From Clostridium sp. AM22-11AC (GTDB lineage: Bacteria; Bacillota; Clostridia; Lachnospirales; Lachnospiraceae): DNA of 64,000 nt. Of the stretch, positions 43,968 to 54,882 are shown one piece after another. Each line of letters starts with the position of its first letter. Position 1 is the first letter of the stretch. Location of the stretch: assembly GCF_003473545.1 (NCBI RefSeq), contig NZ_QUCM01000017.1, positions 1 through 64,000 of the forward strand, written 5' to 3'. A program made the position numbers and the translations under genes. The notes under the pieces were generated by a model that saw only the letters and a list, made by a program, of their open reading frames with translations, had not been told where the DNA came from and did not search any database.

Positions 43968-44423
43968 ATGGAGAAAAAACAGGCAGTTGTTACCTCAGAC
44001 ACCCTTACAAAAGAGCAGATCAGGGAACTGGCGGCAAAATCCCTTGCAGGTATTAAAAACTCCTATGCCCCTTATTCCCATTTCCACGTTTCCGCCGTCC
44101 TTCTTAGTGAAAACGGCAATATCTATACAGGAAATAACATAGAAAATGCCGCCTACACCCCTTCTGTATGCGCCGAGCGCTGCGCTTTCTTTAAAGCAGT
44201 CAGCGAAGGAGAACGTGACTTTGCAGCTATTGCCCTTTGCGGCGGCTTAAAGGGAGTAGTAAAGGATTACTGTGCCCCTTGTGGCGTCTGCCGCCAGGTG
44301 ATGCGGGAATTCTGTAAGCCGGATTTTAAGATCATTATGGTAAAGTCCGAAGAAGAGTGGAAGGTATATACCTTATCCCAATTGTTGCCGGAAGGTTTTG
44401 GACCGGAAAATCTTCGGGCGTAG
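43968..44423 (+). CDS. cdd: Cytidine deaminase
   Basis: 151 aa. The ATG at 43968 follows AAAGGAGG. It converts (deoxy)cytidine to (deoxy)uridine. The zinc site is complete: YTPSVCAERCAFF (CAE) and CAPCGVCRQVM (PCxxC). It also has the substrate motif FHVSAVLL and NIENAAY. It is slightly longer than the about 132-aa family norm because of an N-terminal extension. Confidence 0.94.
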   Translation: MEKKQAVVTSDTLTKEQIRELAAKSLAGIKNSYAPYSHFHVSAVLLSENGNIYTGNNIENAAYTPSVCAERCAFFKAVSEGERDFAAIALCGGLKGVVKDYCAPCGVCRQVMREFCKPDFKIIMVKSEEEWKVYTLSQLLPEGFGPENLRA

Positions 44424-44521
44424 ATCCGGCAGGACAATACGGGTGTTACAGTTCAGCTTAATACCTGAAATCAAGACGCAAATACTAACAATATATAACA
44501 ATATTAACTAAAAAAACAGGC

Positions 44522-44550
44522 TTGAAAAACATAAAATGTTGGGTTATAAT
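44522..44550 (+). promoter_or_regulatory. Promoter of 6S RNA
   Basis: TTGAAA (44522-44527), 17-bp spacer, TATAAT (44545-44550). Confidence 0.85.
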
Positions 44551-44556
44551 AGCACC

Positions 44557-44796
44557 ATAATAAATGAAGCGCATATGTGATACCTGGGATGTGCGAAGTT
44601 CTTACCAATTTTGAACCTACATTAGACTAAAGGGATTCCAATATTTTTAAGCGGATGTCATGCCTCCTTTTTAAGCGTGGAAGGCAGAAGTTTAAGTGAG
44701 GTTGCCCACCTAGCATTGCTAGGCGTCAATAAGTAAGAGACGGCATCTTGGGGTCACAGAAGATAAAAGCAGCGAGGTTCTCGCTGCTTTCTTTTT
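44557..44796 (+). ncRNA. ssrS: 6S RNA
   Basis: A noncoding gap of 424 bp holds a promoter, a long imperfect rod and a terminator. The closing stem is ACCTGGGATG (44582-44591) pairing with CATCTTGGGGT (44744-44754), the same arrangement as the GAGATG/GGCATCTC ends of E. coli 6S. The middle contains TTACCAATTTTGAACCTAC, typical of Firmicute 6S RNAs. The mature RNA is probably about 44577-44757. 6S RNA binds housekeeping RNA polymerase as a promoter mimic in stationary phase. Identification is from memory of the family, without a covariance search. Confidence 0.8.
44766..44796. terminator. Terminator of 6S RNA
   Basis: AAAGCAGCGAG-gtt-CTCGCTGCTTT followed by CTTTTTG. Confidence 0.92.
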
Positions 44797-44847
44797 GTAG
44801 TACATGGGCTTGCTGAATATACTTGTGCGAATAAGGTGACAGATATT

Positions 44848-47172
44848 ATGAAAATGATCGGGAAGTTAAATGAAAAGGATCTAAAGATCAACAAAAAACA
44901 GATGATTTTGTGGATGGGAGGAATACTGGCGGCAGTGATCCTGCTTATGGTGTTCATTGTAAAAGTGGAACCTCCTGCAGAAGGAATATCCAGGGCAGAA
45001 GCAGCCAAAGCCCTGGCTCTGGTTTTTGAAGATCCCCAGACCTTGGAAGATATGGCTTCTGAACGGGAAAATTCCTCTTTTACAGACAAGGAAAAGGGAA
45101 ACTGGTTTGTAAAATATATGGATTATCTTTATGAAAAAGGTTATCTGGATACAGAGATCACACCGGCGACTCTTACTTCTGCCCAGGGAAATCTTACATA
45201 TGAGGATGTAAATACGGTAGCAGAAAAGCTGTCATCCGGCCTTGAAAAACAGGTGGGAATGACCAGAGGGAATAAGAAAAAGACATTTTCAAGAAATGAC
45301 TGGTGGGAGCTTTATAAGGCCATTGTAAAAGAGACGGACAAAGATGGAAATATGAAAGAAGTTTCCGCTGTTTTGTTTGGCACACCTTCTAATATGGAAC
45401 AGGCCGAAAGCTGGACTGCTTATACAACAGAAGGTACCTTTGGCTTTCAGGGACTGGCTCTGGACGCATATCTTGACTGCGAGATCCGTTTCTGGGCCAG
45501 AGGCCAGGAAATGGCAGGTATGACCCAGATCGTAAGCGAGGAGCCTGTTTATAAGAATATATGGGTCTCTGATGTAAAAAAAGATCAGTTTACGGTTTAC
45601 ATCGGCAAATATGTAAGAACTTTTACAGCAGAAGGTAAACTGGCATCCCAGGCAGAAGAGAAGAATGAAGAACTGAGATCCTGTGTGGCTGACCTGCATA
45701 TGGAAAAGGGAAAGCTGAAAAAGATCACTGTGAAAAAAGAACGGGTCCGTGGAAAGGTCCTTGCAGTGACGGATGAGTCTATTGAACTGGAAGGCTATGG
45801 CTGCGTACCCATCGATGACAATTTTCATGTATACAAGACCTACGGGGATTTCCAGGTCCTTGGAAAAGGAAACATCCTGGTAGGTTATGATCTGCAGGAA
45901 TTTGTGGCAGCTGACGGAAAGCTTTGTGCCGCTGTTCTGGAACAGCCATTTGATGCGGAAACCATCCGCGTCCTGATCATGGATAATGGTTTTAAGCAGA
46001 TCTTTCATGATACCATAGAACTTACTGCAAATTGCGATGGGGAACTGATCTACGAAAAGGAAAACGGAGAAAATCAGGAAAGCTCCTTTAAGAAAGGGGA
46101 TACATTCTCCTACGAAGCATCTGATAAAAAGCTGGAAAACGGACGTATGATCTTAAAACCGGAAGACAGTGAAGGAATTACCGTCACTTCCTTAGAACGT
46201 GGCCAGGGACAGCCTACTTACAGTGGTTCTATAGAAGTGAAAGCAGAAGAGGGCGGCTTAGTCCTTATTAACGAGTTGTACCTGGAAGATTATTTAAAGA
46301 AGGTAGTTCCAAGTGAAATGCCTGCGTCTTATGAAAAAGAGGCATTAAAAGCCCAGGCAGTGTGTGCCCGGACTTATGCCTACCGCCAGATCCAGGGAAA
46401 TGCCTACGGGCAGTATGGTGCCCATGTGGATGACAGCACCAATTTCCAGGTGTACAACAATATAAGTACCAGCGAGCGTACAGACCAGGCAGTAAATGAG
46501 ACCTGTGGACAGATGCTTTTCTATAATGATAAGCCCATAGAAGCCTTTTATTATTCCACTTCCTGCGGCCATGGGGCAGATGGAAGTGTATGGGGCAATG
46601 AAGGGGCGGCTCTGCCCTACCTGCGTTCCATGCAGATCAAAAAAGGCGCAAGAGAGCTGACTATGGAAGATAATGATACTTTTGATGATTACATACGGTC
46701 AAAAAACATTACTTCTTATGATGCTTCTTATCCTATGTTCCGCTGGCATGTGGATATTAAAGCCAGTATCCTTTCCGCACAGATCCCGGGAGTGGGAAAT
46801 GTAACCGATGTAAATGTAGTATCCAGAGGTTTAGGCGGCATTGCTTCTGAAGTAGAAGTAAAAGGCGATGGAGGAAGCTACAAGATCAAAGGCCAGAGCC
46901 AGGTAAGAAGTATGCTTGGAAATACGGAACTTGTAATAAAGAAACAGGACGGAAGCGATATGACAGGAACGGCAGCCCTTCCAAGTGCGTTTATTTCCGT
47001 TGAGAAGCGCACGGCAGAGGACGGAAGCATTGTATTCCGGGTATACGGCGGCGGTTTCGGACATGGAGTTGGAATGAGCCAGAACGGCGCCCACAGCATG
47101 GCAAAGGCAGGAAAGACGTATAAAGACATCCTTGATTTTTTCTATCATGGAGCGGAGATCAGGACAGAATAA
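44848..47172 (+). CDS. SpoIID/LytB-domain membrane protein
   Basis: 774 aa. ATG at 44848; GTG at 44836 is an alternative. A transmembrane segment at about residues 20-40 is followed by a large extracellular region whose first 100 residues look SLH-like (EGISRAEAAKALAL). The SpoIID domain is at about residues 450-770: LYLEDYLKKVVPSEMPASYEKEALKAQAV, ARTYA, SCGHGADG and GFGHGVGMSQNGA. SpoIID is a peptidoglycan lytic transglycosylase of engulfment; paralogues like this may act in vegetative wall remodelling. Confidence 0.88.
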   Translation: MKMIGKLNEKDLKINKKQMILWMGGILAAVILLMVFIVKVEPPAEGISRAEAAKALALVFEDPQTLEDMASERENSSFTDKEKGNWFVKYMDYLYEKGYLDTEITPATLTSAQGNLTYEDVNTVAEKLSSGLEKQVGMTRGNKKKTFSRNDWWELYKAIVKETDKDGNMKEVSAVLFGTPSNMEQAESWTAYTTEGTFGFQGLALDAYLDCEIRFWARGQEMAGMTQIVSEEPVYKNIWVSDVKKDQFTVYIGKYVRTFTAEGKLASQAEEKNEELRSCVADLHMEKGKLKKITVKKERVRGKVLAVTDESIELEGYGCVPIDDNFHVYKTYGDFQVLGKGNILVGYDLQEFVAADGKLCAAVLEQPFDAETIRVLIMDNGFKQIFHDTIELTANCDGELIYEKENGENQESSFKKGDTFSYEASDKKLENGRMILKPEDSEGITVTSLERGQGQPTYSGSIEVKAEEGGLVLINELYLEDYLKKVVPSEMPASYEKEALKAQAVCARTYAYRQIQGNAYGQYGAHVDDSTNFQVYNNISTSERTDQAVNETCGQMLFYNDKPIEAFYYSTSCGHGADGSVWGNEGAALPYLRSMQIKKGARELTMEDNDTFDDYIRSKNITSYDASYPMFRWHVDIKASILSAQIPGVGNVTDVNVVSRGLGGIASEVEVKGDGGSYKIKGQSQVRSMLGNTELVIKKQDGSDMTGTAALPSAFISVEKRTAEDGSIVFRVYGGGFGHGVGMSQNGAHSMAKAGKTYKDILDFFYHGAEIRTE

Positions 47173-47236
47173 GACCGATGTGTCTGGCTGGCAGCCGGAG
47201 GCAGAGACCTGGTCTGGGAAAACAGAATACGGGCAT

Positions 47237-47284
47237 AAAAAAACACGGTTTAGGAAACGGAAATATTTCCTGACCGTGTTTTTT
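47237..47284. terminator. Terminator between SpoIID-like and 3D-domain genes
   Basis: AAAAAAACACGGT pairs with ACCGTGTTTTTT, with an inner AGGAAA/TTTCCT stem. The A and T runs allow use in both directions. Confidence 0.92.
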
Positions 47285-47394
47285 AGTTGTTATGTATCTG
47301 GAAGCAGCTGCCGGTGACAGCTTTTGCCAATATCTTGTTAGCCACTGCCAAAGGCAGCTGGCAGACTGGCTTTATATATTATTTAATCATATGG

Positions 47395-47871
47395 TTAGGC
47401 TAATAAGAAAACCTCTACATTCTGTATTCCGTGATTTTTTGATTCTGCGTGTGTATCATAAAAAATATCAATGTGATGGCCTTTTACACCGCCGCCTTTG
47501 TCCTCGGCAATGTAAACCACCCCGTTGATCATAACCCTGGTTCCATATGGGATCACTCTTGGGTCAACAGCAATGGTGTGCTGGGAGCTGGCAACGGCAC
47601 CGGTACAGGTGTTTCTTCCCCAGCCTGCGGAGCAGCTTCTGCAAGGGCAGTAACCGGTAGTTTTAAAAACACCCAGGGAAACCATCTGGGAAGCCGGTTC
47701 TTCAACGTTTTCGGCAGCTTCTGTTTCCTGCTGATCCTGATCGTTTGCAGCTTCTTCTGTTTGCTGTGTCTGTTCGGAACTGTCATTTTCAGAAGCGAAT
47801 GCACAAAAGGCAGAGCCAATTATAAAAAATACAGTGATAAAAGTCGTGGTTAATAGTTTCTTCATGTTCAT
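47395..47871 (-). CDS. Secreted 3D-domain protein
   Basis: 158 aa. The start at 47871 is placed 6 nt after AAAAGGAGG on this strand. A signal peptide (to about residue 26, AFCAFA) is followed by a Gln/Glu-rich linker and then the 3D beta-barrel domain. The domain has TGYCPCRSCSAGWG, TIAVDPRVIPYGTRV and the DKGGGVKGHHIDIF segment with the aspartates that name the family. Related domains occur in YuiC/MltA-type muralytic proteins. It likely acts on the wall outside the cell. Confidence 0.9.
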   Translation of the reverse strand: MNMKKLLTTTFITVFFIIGSAFCAFASENDSSEQTQQTEEAANDQDQQETEAAENVEEPASQMVSLGVFKTTGYCPCRSCSAGWGRNTCTGAVASSQHTIAVDPRVIPYGTRVMINGVVYIAEDKGGGVKGHHIDIFYDTHAESKNHGIQNVEVFLLA

Positions 47872-48057
47872 TTCTACCTCCTTTTGCAGTCGGAAAGGAC
47901 AAGGACTGCGGTCGTTCACAATGCCTCATAATATTTGCAATGTATTTTTAATATATTATAAATATATGTAACACTTTTGTAATATATGAACGATAAAGTA
48001 ATATTTACCACATTTTTTTAAATCTGTCAAGAAAAACACAAAATGCGCAAAAAGCCC

Positions 48058-48086
48058 TTGACAAATTCTTTATAAAGGAATATATT
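48058..48086 (+). promoter_or_regulatory. Promoter of the hrcA-dnaK operon
   Basis: TTGACA (48058-48063), 17-bp spacer, TATATT (48081-48086), immediately before the CIRCE element. Confidence 0.92.
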
Positions 48087-48100
48087 ATGCAATGTAGATG

Positions 48101-48127
48101 TTAGCACTCCAATAAGTTGAGTGCTAA
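48101..48127. promoter_or_regulatory. CIRCE operator (HrcA binding site)
   Basis: A perfect TTAGCACTC-N9-GAGTGCTAA. HrcA bound here represses the operon; heat shock relieves it through GroEL titration. Confidence 0.98.
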
Positions 48128-48162
48128 TAACAAAAGAAACAGCGAACAGGAGGCAGGAACAC

Positions 48163-49209
48163 ATGGATGCGCAGTTGGATGAGCGTAAGGTCACTATATT
48201 AAAAGCGATCATAAAGACTTATCTGGAAACAGGCGAGCCGGTGGGTTCCCGGACGATTTCCAAGTATTCGGAACTGAAACTCAGTTCTGCCACCATCCGC
48301 AATGAGATGTCAGACCTGGAAGAGATGGGCTACATTATACAGCCACATACATCAGCAGGACGTATTCCTTCTGATAAGGGATACAGGTTCTACGTTGACC
48401 AGATCATGCAGGAGAAAGAAAATGAAGTCACAGAATTTAAGGATGTGATGGTCCAGAAAGTAGATAAACTGGAACTGGTCCTTAAGAAAATGGCTCAGGC
48501 TCTTGCGGCAAATACCAATTATGCAGCGATGATCAGCGGACCAAGCTACCACAAGACAAAGCTGAAATTCATACAGCTTTCCAGAGTAGAAGCAAATAAG
48601 CTTCTGGTGGTAGTGGTTGTGGAAGGCAACATCATCAAGAACACCATGATCGATATTGGCGAAGATCTGGGAGAACAGGAACTTCTCAATCTGAACATCC
48701 TCTTAAACAGCAGCTTAAACGGACTGACCATTGAAGAGATCAATCTTGGGATTATCAGCAAGCTGAAAGAAGATGCAGGCATTCACAGTAAGGTGATCGA
48801 ACTGGTACTGAATGAAGTCGCAGAAGCTATTAAAGCGGGCGGCGAGGACCTGCAGATCTATACCAGCGGAGCGACCAACATTTTCCGGTATCCGGAACTG
48901 GCTGAAGGAGAAAAGGCCAGCAAGCTGATCGGAACATTAGAACAAAAAGAAGTGCTGCAGGAATTTGTTTCCGATGTAAACGCAGACCAGCAAGGCGATG
49001 GAGGCATTCAGGTATACATTGGTGATGAAACACCGATCCAGTCCATGAAGGACTGCAGCGTGGTCACAGCCAATTATGATCTGGGCGGGGGCCTTCGGGG
49101 AACCGTAGGAATTATCGGTCCTAAGCGAATGGATTATGAAAAAGTTCTTGGAACTTTGAAAAATCTCATGAACCAGCTGGATGCAGCATTTAAAAAGGAT
49201 GAAAGGTGA
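48163..49209 (+). CDS. hrcA: Heat-inducible transcription repressor HrcA
   Basis: 348 aa. The ATG at 48163 follows AGGAGG. An N-terminal winged helix (TYLETGEPVGSRTISKYSELKLSSATIRNEMSDLEEMGYI) recognises CIRCE; a GAF-like and dimerisation region follows. It is first in the operon hrcA-grpE-dnaK-dnaJ and so is autoregulated. Confidence 0.97.
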   Translation: MDAQLDERKVTILKAIIKTYLETGEPVGSRTISKYSELKLSSATIRNEMSDLEEMGYIIQPHTSAGRIPSDKGYRFYVDQIMQEKENEVTEFKDVMVQKVDKLELVLKKMAQALAANTNYAAMISGPSYHKTKLKFIQLSRVEANKLLVVVVVEGNIIKNTMIDIGEDLGEQELLNLNILLNSSLNGLTIEEINLGIISKLKEDAGIHSKVIELVLNEVAEAIKAGGEDLQIYTSGATNIFRYPELAEGEKASKLIGTLEQKEVLQEFVSDVNADQQGDGGIQVYIGDETPIQSMKDCSVVTANYDLGGGLRGTVGIIGPKRMDYEKVLGTLKNLMNQLDAAFKKDER

Positions 49210-49214
49210 TAGCA

Positions 49215-49808
49215 GTGAGCGAAGAAATGAAAAATGAAGATCTGAAGGATCCGTCCAATATGGAACAGGAAGCTTCTGAGGAGACTGCTTCTGAGAACAC
49301 TGAAACAAGTGCAGAAGAGAAGACCACAGAAAAAGCACCTGAGAAAGAGGGCTTCTTTAAAAAGAAAAAAGATCCTAAGGATGAAAAAATAGAAGAACTT
49401 ACCGACCGGGTAAAACGCCAGATGGCAGAATTTGATAATTTCCGCAAGAGAACGGAAAAAGAAAAATCTACCATGTACGAGATGGGTGCAAAAGACATCA
49501 TCGAGCGTATGCTTCCGGTAGTTGATAATTTTGAAAGAGGCTTAGCTTCCATTCCGGAGAGCGAAAAAAATACAGCTTTTGCTGAGGGAATGGAAAAAAT
49601 ATATAAGCAGTTCCAGAAAGTCTTAGAAGACGCCGGTGTAAAAGCCATTGAGGCAGCCGGACAGCCATTCGATCCTAACTTCCACAATGCAGTGATGCAT
49701 GTAGAAGATGAAAGCTTAGGAGAGAATATCGTAGCTGAGGAACTTCAGAAAGGCTATATGTACCGTGACAGTGTTGTAAGACACAGCATGGTAAAAGTAG
49801 CAAACTGA
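49215..49808 (+). CDS. grpE: Nucleotide exchange factor GrpE
   Basis: 197 aa from GTG at 49215 (AAAGGTG upstream); GTG at 49206 is an alternative. An acidic, Glu/Thr-rich N-terminus leads to the long coiled coil (DRVKRQMAEFDNFRKRTEKE). The C-terminal beta domain ends with EELQKGYMYRDSVVRHSMVKV. It releases ADP from DnaK. It starts 5 nt after hrcA. Confidence 0.96.
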   Translation: MSEEMKNEDLKDPSNMEQEASEETASENTETSAEEKTTEKAPEKEGFFKKKKDPKDEKIEELTDRVKRQMAEFDNFRKRTEKEKSTMYEMGAKDIIERMLPVVDNFERGLASIPESEKNTAFAEGMEKIYKQFQKVLEDAGVKAIEAAGQPFDPNFHNAVMHVEDESLGENIVAEELQKGYMYRDSVVRHSMVKVAN

Positions 49809-49814
49809 CATTGA

Positions 49815-49889
49815 GCACTTAACGAGGTCTTTTCGAGTTTAGTGCGAAAGTCGTTCCCGAAACTTGGCGAGGTCTTTTCGAGCCTTAGT
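49815..49889 (+). repeat. Two related hairpins between grpE and dnaK
   Basis: Unit 1 (49815-49845) has GCACT...AGTGC arms; unit 2 (49862-49889) has ACTtGGC...GCCttAGT arms. Both share the identical 15-bp core CGAGGTCTTTTCGAG (49823-49837 and 49868-49882). No terminal T-run follows, so they may be mRNA processing or stability elements. Confidence 0.65.
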
Positions 49890-49932
49890 TGAGTGGAACA
49901 TTTATTATGATTTTTTCATCAAACATATATAA

Positions 49933-51819
<1,887 letters not shown>

Positions 51820-51831
51820 GATTATATAACG

Positions 51832-51937
51832 GTTCAGACATATGCTGTTTTGGACGGGAAAGTGTGTTGCAAGCTAGCATGTCTGAACTAATGGACGGGT
51901 CCGAGAGGGGAGATATCCCCTTCCGGGCCTTACCGTC
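51832..51937 (+). other. Two hairpins between dnaK and dnaJ
   Basis: GTTCAGACAT (51832-51841) pairs with ATGTCTGAAC (51879-51888). GACGG (51894-51898) pairs with CCGTC (51933-51937), enclosing GGGGA-gata-TCCCC. There is no T-run, so these may be processing or partial termination signals that lower dnaJ output. Confidence 0.6.
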
Positions 51938-52002
51938 TGTTTAAACAAAGGGCATTTTGGACCCGGCAGAGAAAGAAATAGCAGTGATAAGAGGTAAACA
52001 AC

Positions 52003-53145
52003 ATGGCAGAGAATAAGAGAGATTACTATGAAGTTCTGGGTGTTTCAAAAGACGCTGATGAAGATACCCTGAAAAAAGCATACAGAAAACTTGCCAAGAA
52101 ATACCATCCTGATGCAAATCCTGGTGACAAGGAGGCAGAGGCAAAGTTTAAGGAAGCTTCAGAGGCTTACAGCGTACTGAGCGATCCTCAGAAACGTCAG
52201 CAGTACGACCAGTTCGGCCATGCTGCATTTGAGCAGGGCGGCGGCGCTGGTTATGGCGGCGGTTTCGGCGGCTTTGATTTTAACGGCGGAGATATGGGAG
52301 ATATCTTTGGCGATATTTTCGGTGATATTTTCGGCGGCGGCCGTTCCAGATCCAGAAGCGGTCCTATGAAGGGGGCAAATGTAAGAACAGCAGTCCGCAT
52401 TACCTTTGAGGAAGCTGTATTTGGCTGCGAAAAAGAGATTGAGATCAACTATAAGGAAGTATGTTCAAGCTGTAACGGAACTGGCGCAAAGCCAGGTACT
52501 TCCCCACAGACCTGTACCAAGTGTAATGGTAAAGGTAAGATCATGTATACACAGCAGTCTTTCTTTGGTCAGGTTCAGAATGTACAGACCTGTCCGGAGT
52601 GTAACGGTACAGGTAAAGTCATTAAGGAAAAATGCCCGAACTGCTATGGTACCGGATACAAGACTGTTCGCAAGAAATTTAAAGTTTCTATCCCGGCAGG
52701 TATTGACAATGGCCAGTGTATCCGTATGGCTGGCGGCGGTGAGCCGGGAACAAACGGCGGCGAGAGAGGCGACCTGTTAGTAGAGGCAGTAGTATCCCAG
52801 CATCCAATCTTCAAGCGCCAGGATACCAGCATTTATTCTACTGTACCGATCTCCTTTGCAAAGGCAGCATTAGGCGGTCCGATCCGCATCAAGACCGTAG
52901 ACGGTGAAGTAGAGTATGAGGTAAAACCAGGTACCCAGACCGATACCAAGGTACGTTTAAAGGGAAAAGGCGTTCCATCCCTGCGTAACCGCAATGTGCG
53001 CGGCGATCATTATGTAACACTGGTAGTCAAGGTGCCGGAGCGTATGAATCAGGCTCAGAAGGATGCATTAAAGCGCTATGATGACCTGATGAACGGAATT
53101 GAACCAGAAGGAGAAAAGCCAAAGAAGAAAGGGCTTTTTAAATAG
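52003..53145 (+). CDS. dnaJ: Molecular chaperone DnaJ (Hsp40)
   Basis: 380 aa with AGAGG upstream. The J domain (residues about 4-70) contains HPD in [10 protein letters not shown] Gly/Phe-rich region at about 75-115 is followed by a zinc domain with four CxxCxGxG repeats ([32 protein letters not shown]) and the C-terminal substrate-binding domains. It stimulates the DnaK ATPase. Confidence 0.98.
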   Translation: MAENKRDYYEVLGVSKDADEDTLKKAYRKLAKKYHPDANPGDKEAEAKFKEASEAYSVLSDPQKRQQYDQFGHAAFEQGGGAGYGGGFGGFDFNGGDMGDIFGDIFGDIFGGGRSRSRSGPMKGANVRTAVRITFEEAVFGCEKEIEINYKEVCSSCNGTGAKPGTSPQTCTKCNGKGKIMYTQQSFFGQVQNVQTCPECNGTGKVIKEKCPNCYGTGYKTVRKKFKVSIPAGIDNGQCIRMAGGGEPGTNGGERGDLLVEAVVSQHPIFKRQDTSIYSTVPISFAKAALGGPIRIKTVDGEVEYEVKPGTQTDTKVRLKGKGVPSLRNRNVRGDHYVTLVVKVPERMNQAQKDALKRYDDLMNGIEPEGEKPKKKGLFK

Positions 53146-53160
53146 GAGAACCTCTGCAAT

Positions 53161-53724
53161 ATGCTGATAAAAAAGAGAAAAAATACAGTGCCGCCCTGGA
53201 AGATCTTTATTCTGACAGTGGTAGGTTTCGGACTGATGCTTGCAATCGCAGTACACAGCCGGAATGAGGCATTAAACCGGTTAAGCCAGGAATATACTAT
53301 TACAGATGACGCAAAGCCAAGGCATATCAAATTTGAGTCCATGCCGGTAGGTGAAGCAGAACAGGCAGTGGGAATGTATCTGCGGTATAATGCAATGGTC
53401 CAGTTTGAGGAAAGCGGGAAAATCCTTTCTGATGATCTGGCAAAAAATGTTCCTTTTGATAGTATGCAGGCTGATTTTGAAAATGGTATTTATCCACAGG
53501 ACGTTCTGGTGCATGGTTTTAAGACCTTATCCGAAGAGGAATATGGGGATGAAAAATCCCAGTATGACAACCATGCCACACTTCTTGGCTATACTTCCTA
53601 TAAAGTAGTCCAGGTTTCCTTAGATGAACAGTGGCCGGATGAAACAAAGGAAAATATCACAAGGCAGTATGCAGTGGGACGAAGCCGGAAAAGCTGGAAG
53701 ATATTTGAGATCACAGAGAAATAA
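53161..53724 (+). CDS. Hypothetical single-pass membrane protein at the end of the dnaK operon
   Basis: 187 aa. AGGAG lies 11 nt before the ATG and only 15 nt after the dnaJ stop. A positively charged N-terminus (KKRKN) and one transmembrane helix (about residues 14-31) precede a soluble domain of about 150 residues, outside the cell by the positive-inside rule. No known domain is recognised. Its place before the operon terminator suggests heat-shock co-expression. Confidence 0.75.
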   Translation: MLIKKRKNTVPPWKIFILTVVGFGLMLAIAVHSRNEALNRLSQEYTITDDAKPRHIKFESMPVGEAEQAVGMYLRYNAMVQFEESGKILSDDLAKNVPFDSMQADFENGIYPQDVLVHGFKTLSEEEYGDEKSQYDNHATLLGYTSYKVVQVSLDEQWPDETKENITRQYAVGRSRKSWKIFEITEK

Positions 53725-53742
53725 ATGGATCTAAGATAGATC

Positions 53743-53786
53743 AAAAAAACGAGAAGAGGATGAGATATGCCTCTTCTCATTTTTTG
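53743..53786. terminator. Terminator of the heat-shock operon
   Basis: GAGAAGAGG (53751-53759) pairs with CCTCTTCTC (53770-53778), with flanking AAAA and ATTTTTTG. It works in both directions between convergent genes. Confidence 0.92.
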
Positions 53787-53803
53787 TTGCTATACATATT
53801 GAA

Positions 53804-53830
53804 AGTGCGCAGTGAGGCGCTCACGGATCT
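53804..53830. repeat. Partial palindromic element (copy E)
   Basis: GCGCAGTGAGGCGCTCACGGAT resembles the right half of copy D (GCAGTGGAGCGCGTTGGCACGGAT). It lies just after the stop codon of the glycosylase gene on the other strand. Confidence 0.4.
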
Positions 53831-53835
53831 GCAAA

Positions 53836-54696
53836 TTATTTCCCGTGTATTACATTGCGTTCATAATTAAAGATATACTGCTGCATGACTCCCGCATAGC
53901 CCTTATAACATCCAAAAGAGTCGGTGATCATCTGGTCATAAAGTCTGGCTTTAGGCAGATCTTTGTATTTTTCAGCATCATAATAATGTTCGTTTAGGAT
54001 CTTCTCAATCCAGGTATCCACAGGAAAGGCGTCAATGTGATGCAAACCGAAAAGGCAGACACAGTTGGCTACTTTCTTGCCAATGCCGTAAAAGCCGGTA
54101 AGATACTCCATGGCAGCGGTATAATCCAACTTGCTTAAATGCGCCAGGTCCAGACGTCCAGCTACAGCGTCTCGGCAGAGGCGGTAGATATATTTGGCCC
54201 GGTAGCCAAGTTTCAGGGCAAGGAGATCTTCTAAAGAAGCCTGACACAGCTGTTCAGGTGTGGGAAATGCATAAAACTGGTCAATCTTTGTCCCATACCG
54301 GCTGCAGAGGGCTTCCACCAACGCCCGGATCGCAGGGATCGTCTTTTGCTGTGAGATCACAAAAGTAATGATCATTTCCCATGTATCCTGACGAAGGATG
54401 CGGATGCCCTGTCCGGCTTTAGAGGCTGCTTTCAGATAGTGATCGTCCGGTGTGATGGATGCGATCATTTTCTCATAATCTGTATTTAAGTCAAAATAGT
54501 TCTTCCAGAAATTTTCTAAATCCGGTCCACATTCCAGAAAAAAGATGTCATTTTCCTGTCGAATAAAGCAAACATGGCCCTGGCTTATAACCTGCCAGGT
54601 ATTTGTACGCCCAGGCGCCGGTATCATTCGAAAGACCTGTCCTGACCCGGCAGTCTGCTCCAGATCAAAACAGGGGATCTTATATGTAAATGTCAT
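53836..54696 (-). CDS. Ogg-type DNA glycosylase (8-oxoguanine / HhH-GPD)
   Basis: 286 aa. The start at 54696 follows TGGAGG on this strand; an in-frame start at 54762 lacks a site. An N-terminal Ogg-like domain (FDLEQTAGSGQVFRM) is followed by the HhH-GPD fold. The helix-hairpin-helix is FYGIGKKVANCVCLFGL, with a candidate catalytic Lys, then DAFPVDTWI with the conserved Asp. It excises oxidised purines in base excision repair. Confidence 0.9.
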   Translation of the reverse strand: MTFTYKIPCFDLEQTAGSGQVFRMIPAPGRTNTWQVISQGHVCFIRQENDIFFLECGPDLENFWKNYFDLNTDYEKMIASITPDDHYLKAASKAGQGIRILRQDTWEMIITFVISQQKTIPAIRALVEALCSRYGTKIDQFYAFPTPEQLCQASLEDLLALKLGYRAKYIYRLCRDAVAGRLDLAHLSKLDYTAAMEYLTGFYGIGKKVANCVCLFGLHHIDAFPVDTWIEKILNEHYYDAEKYKDLPKARLYDQMITDSFGCYKGYAGVMQQYIFNYERNVIHGK

Positions 54697-54882
54697 AAAA
54701 TGCCTCCAAACAGTATTGTGTTTATAAAACAGTTGTTTTAGGAATATCATCAATGGTATCATAAATACGGAAGAAAAAACAGATACGTTTTTTGGCAGAT
54801 CCGTTGCTGGTCATGCAGCGCATGAACCGCATGAACCGTAACAGGATTTTAAGAGTATATAAAAGGGTTGGTGTAAAATACG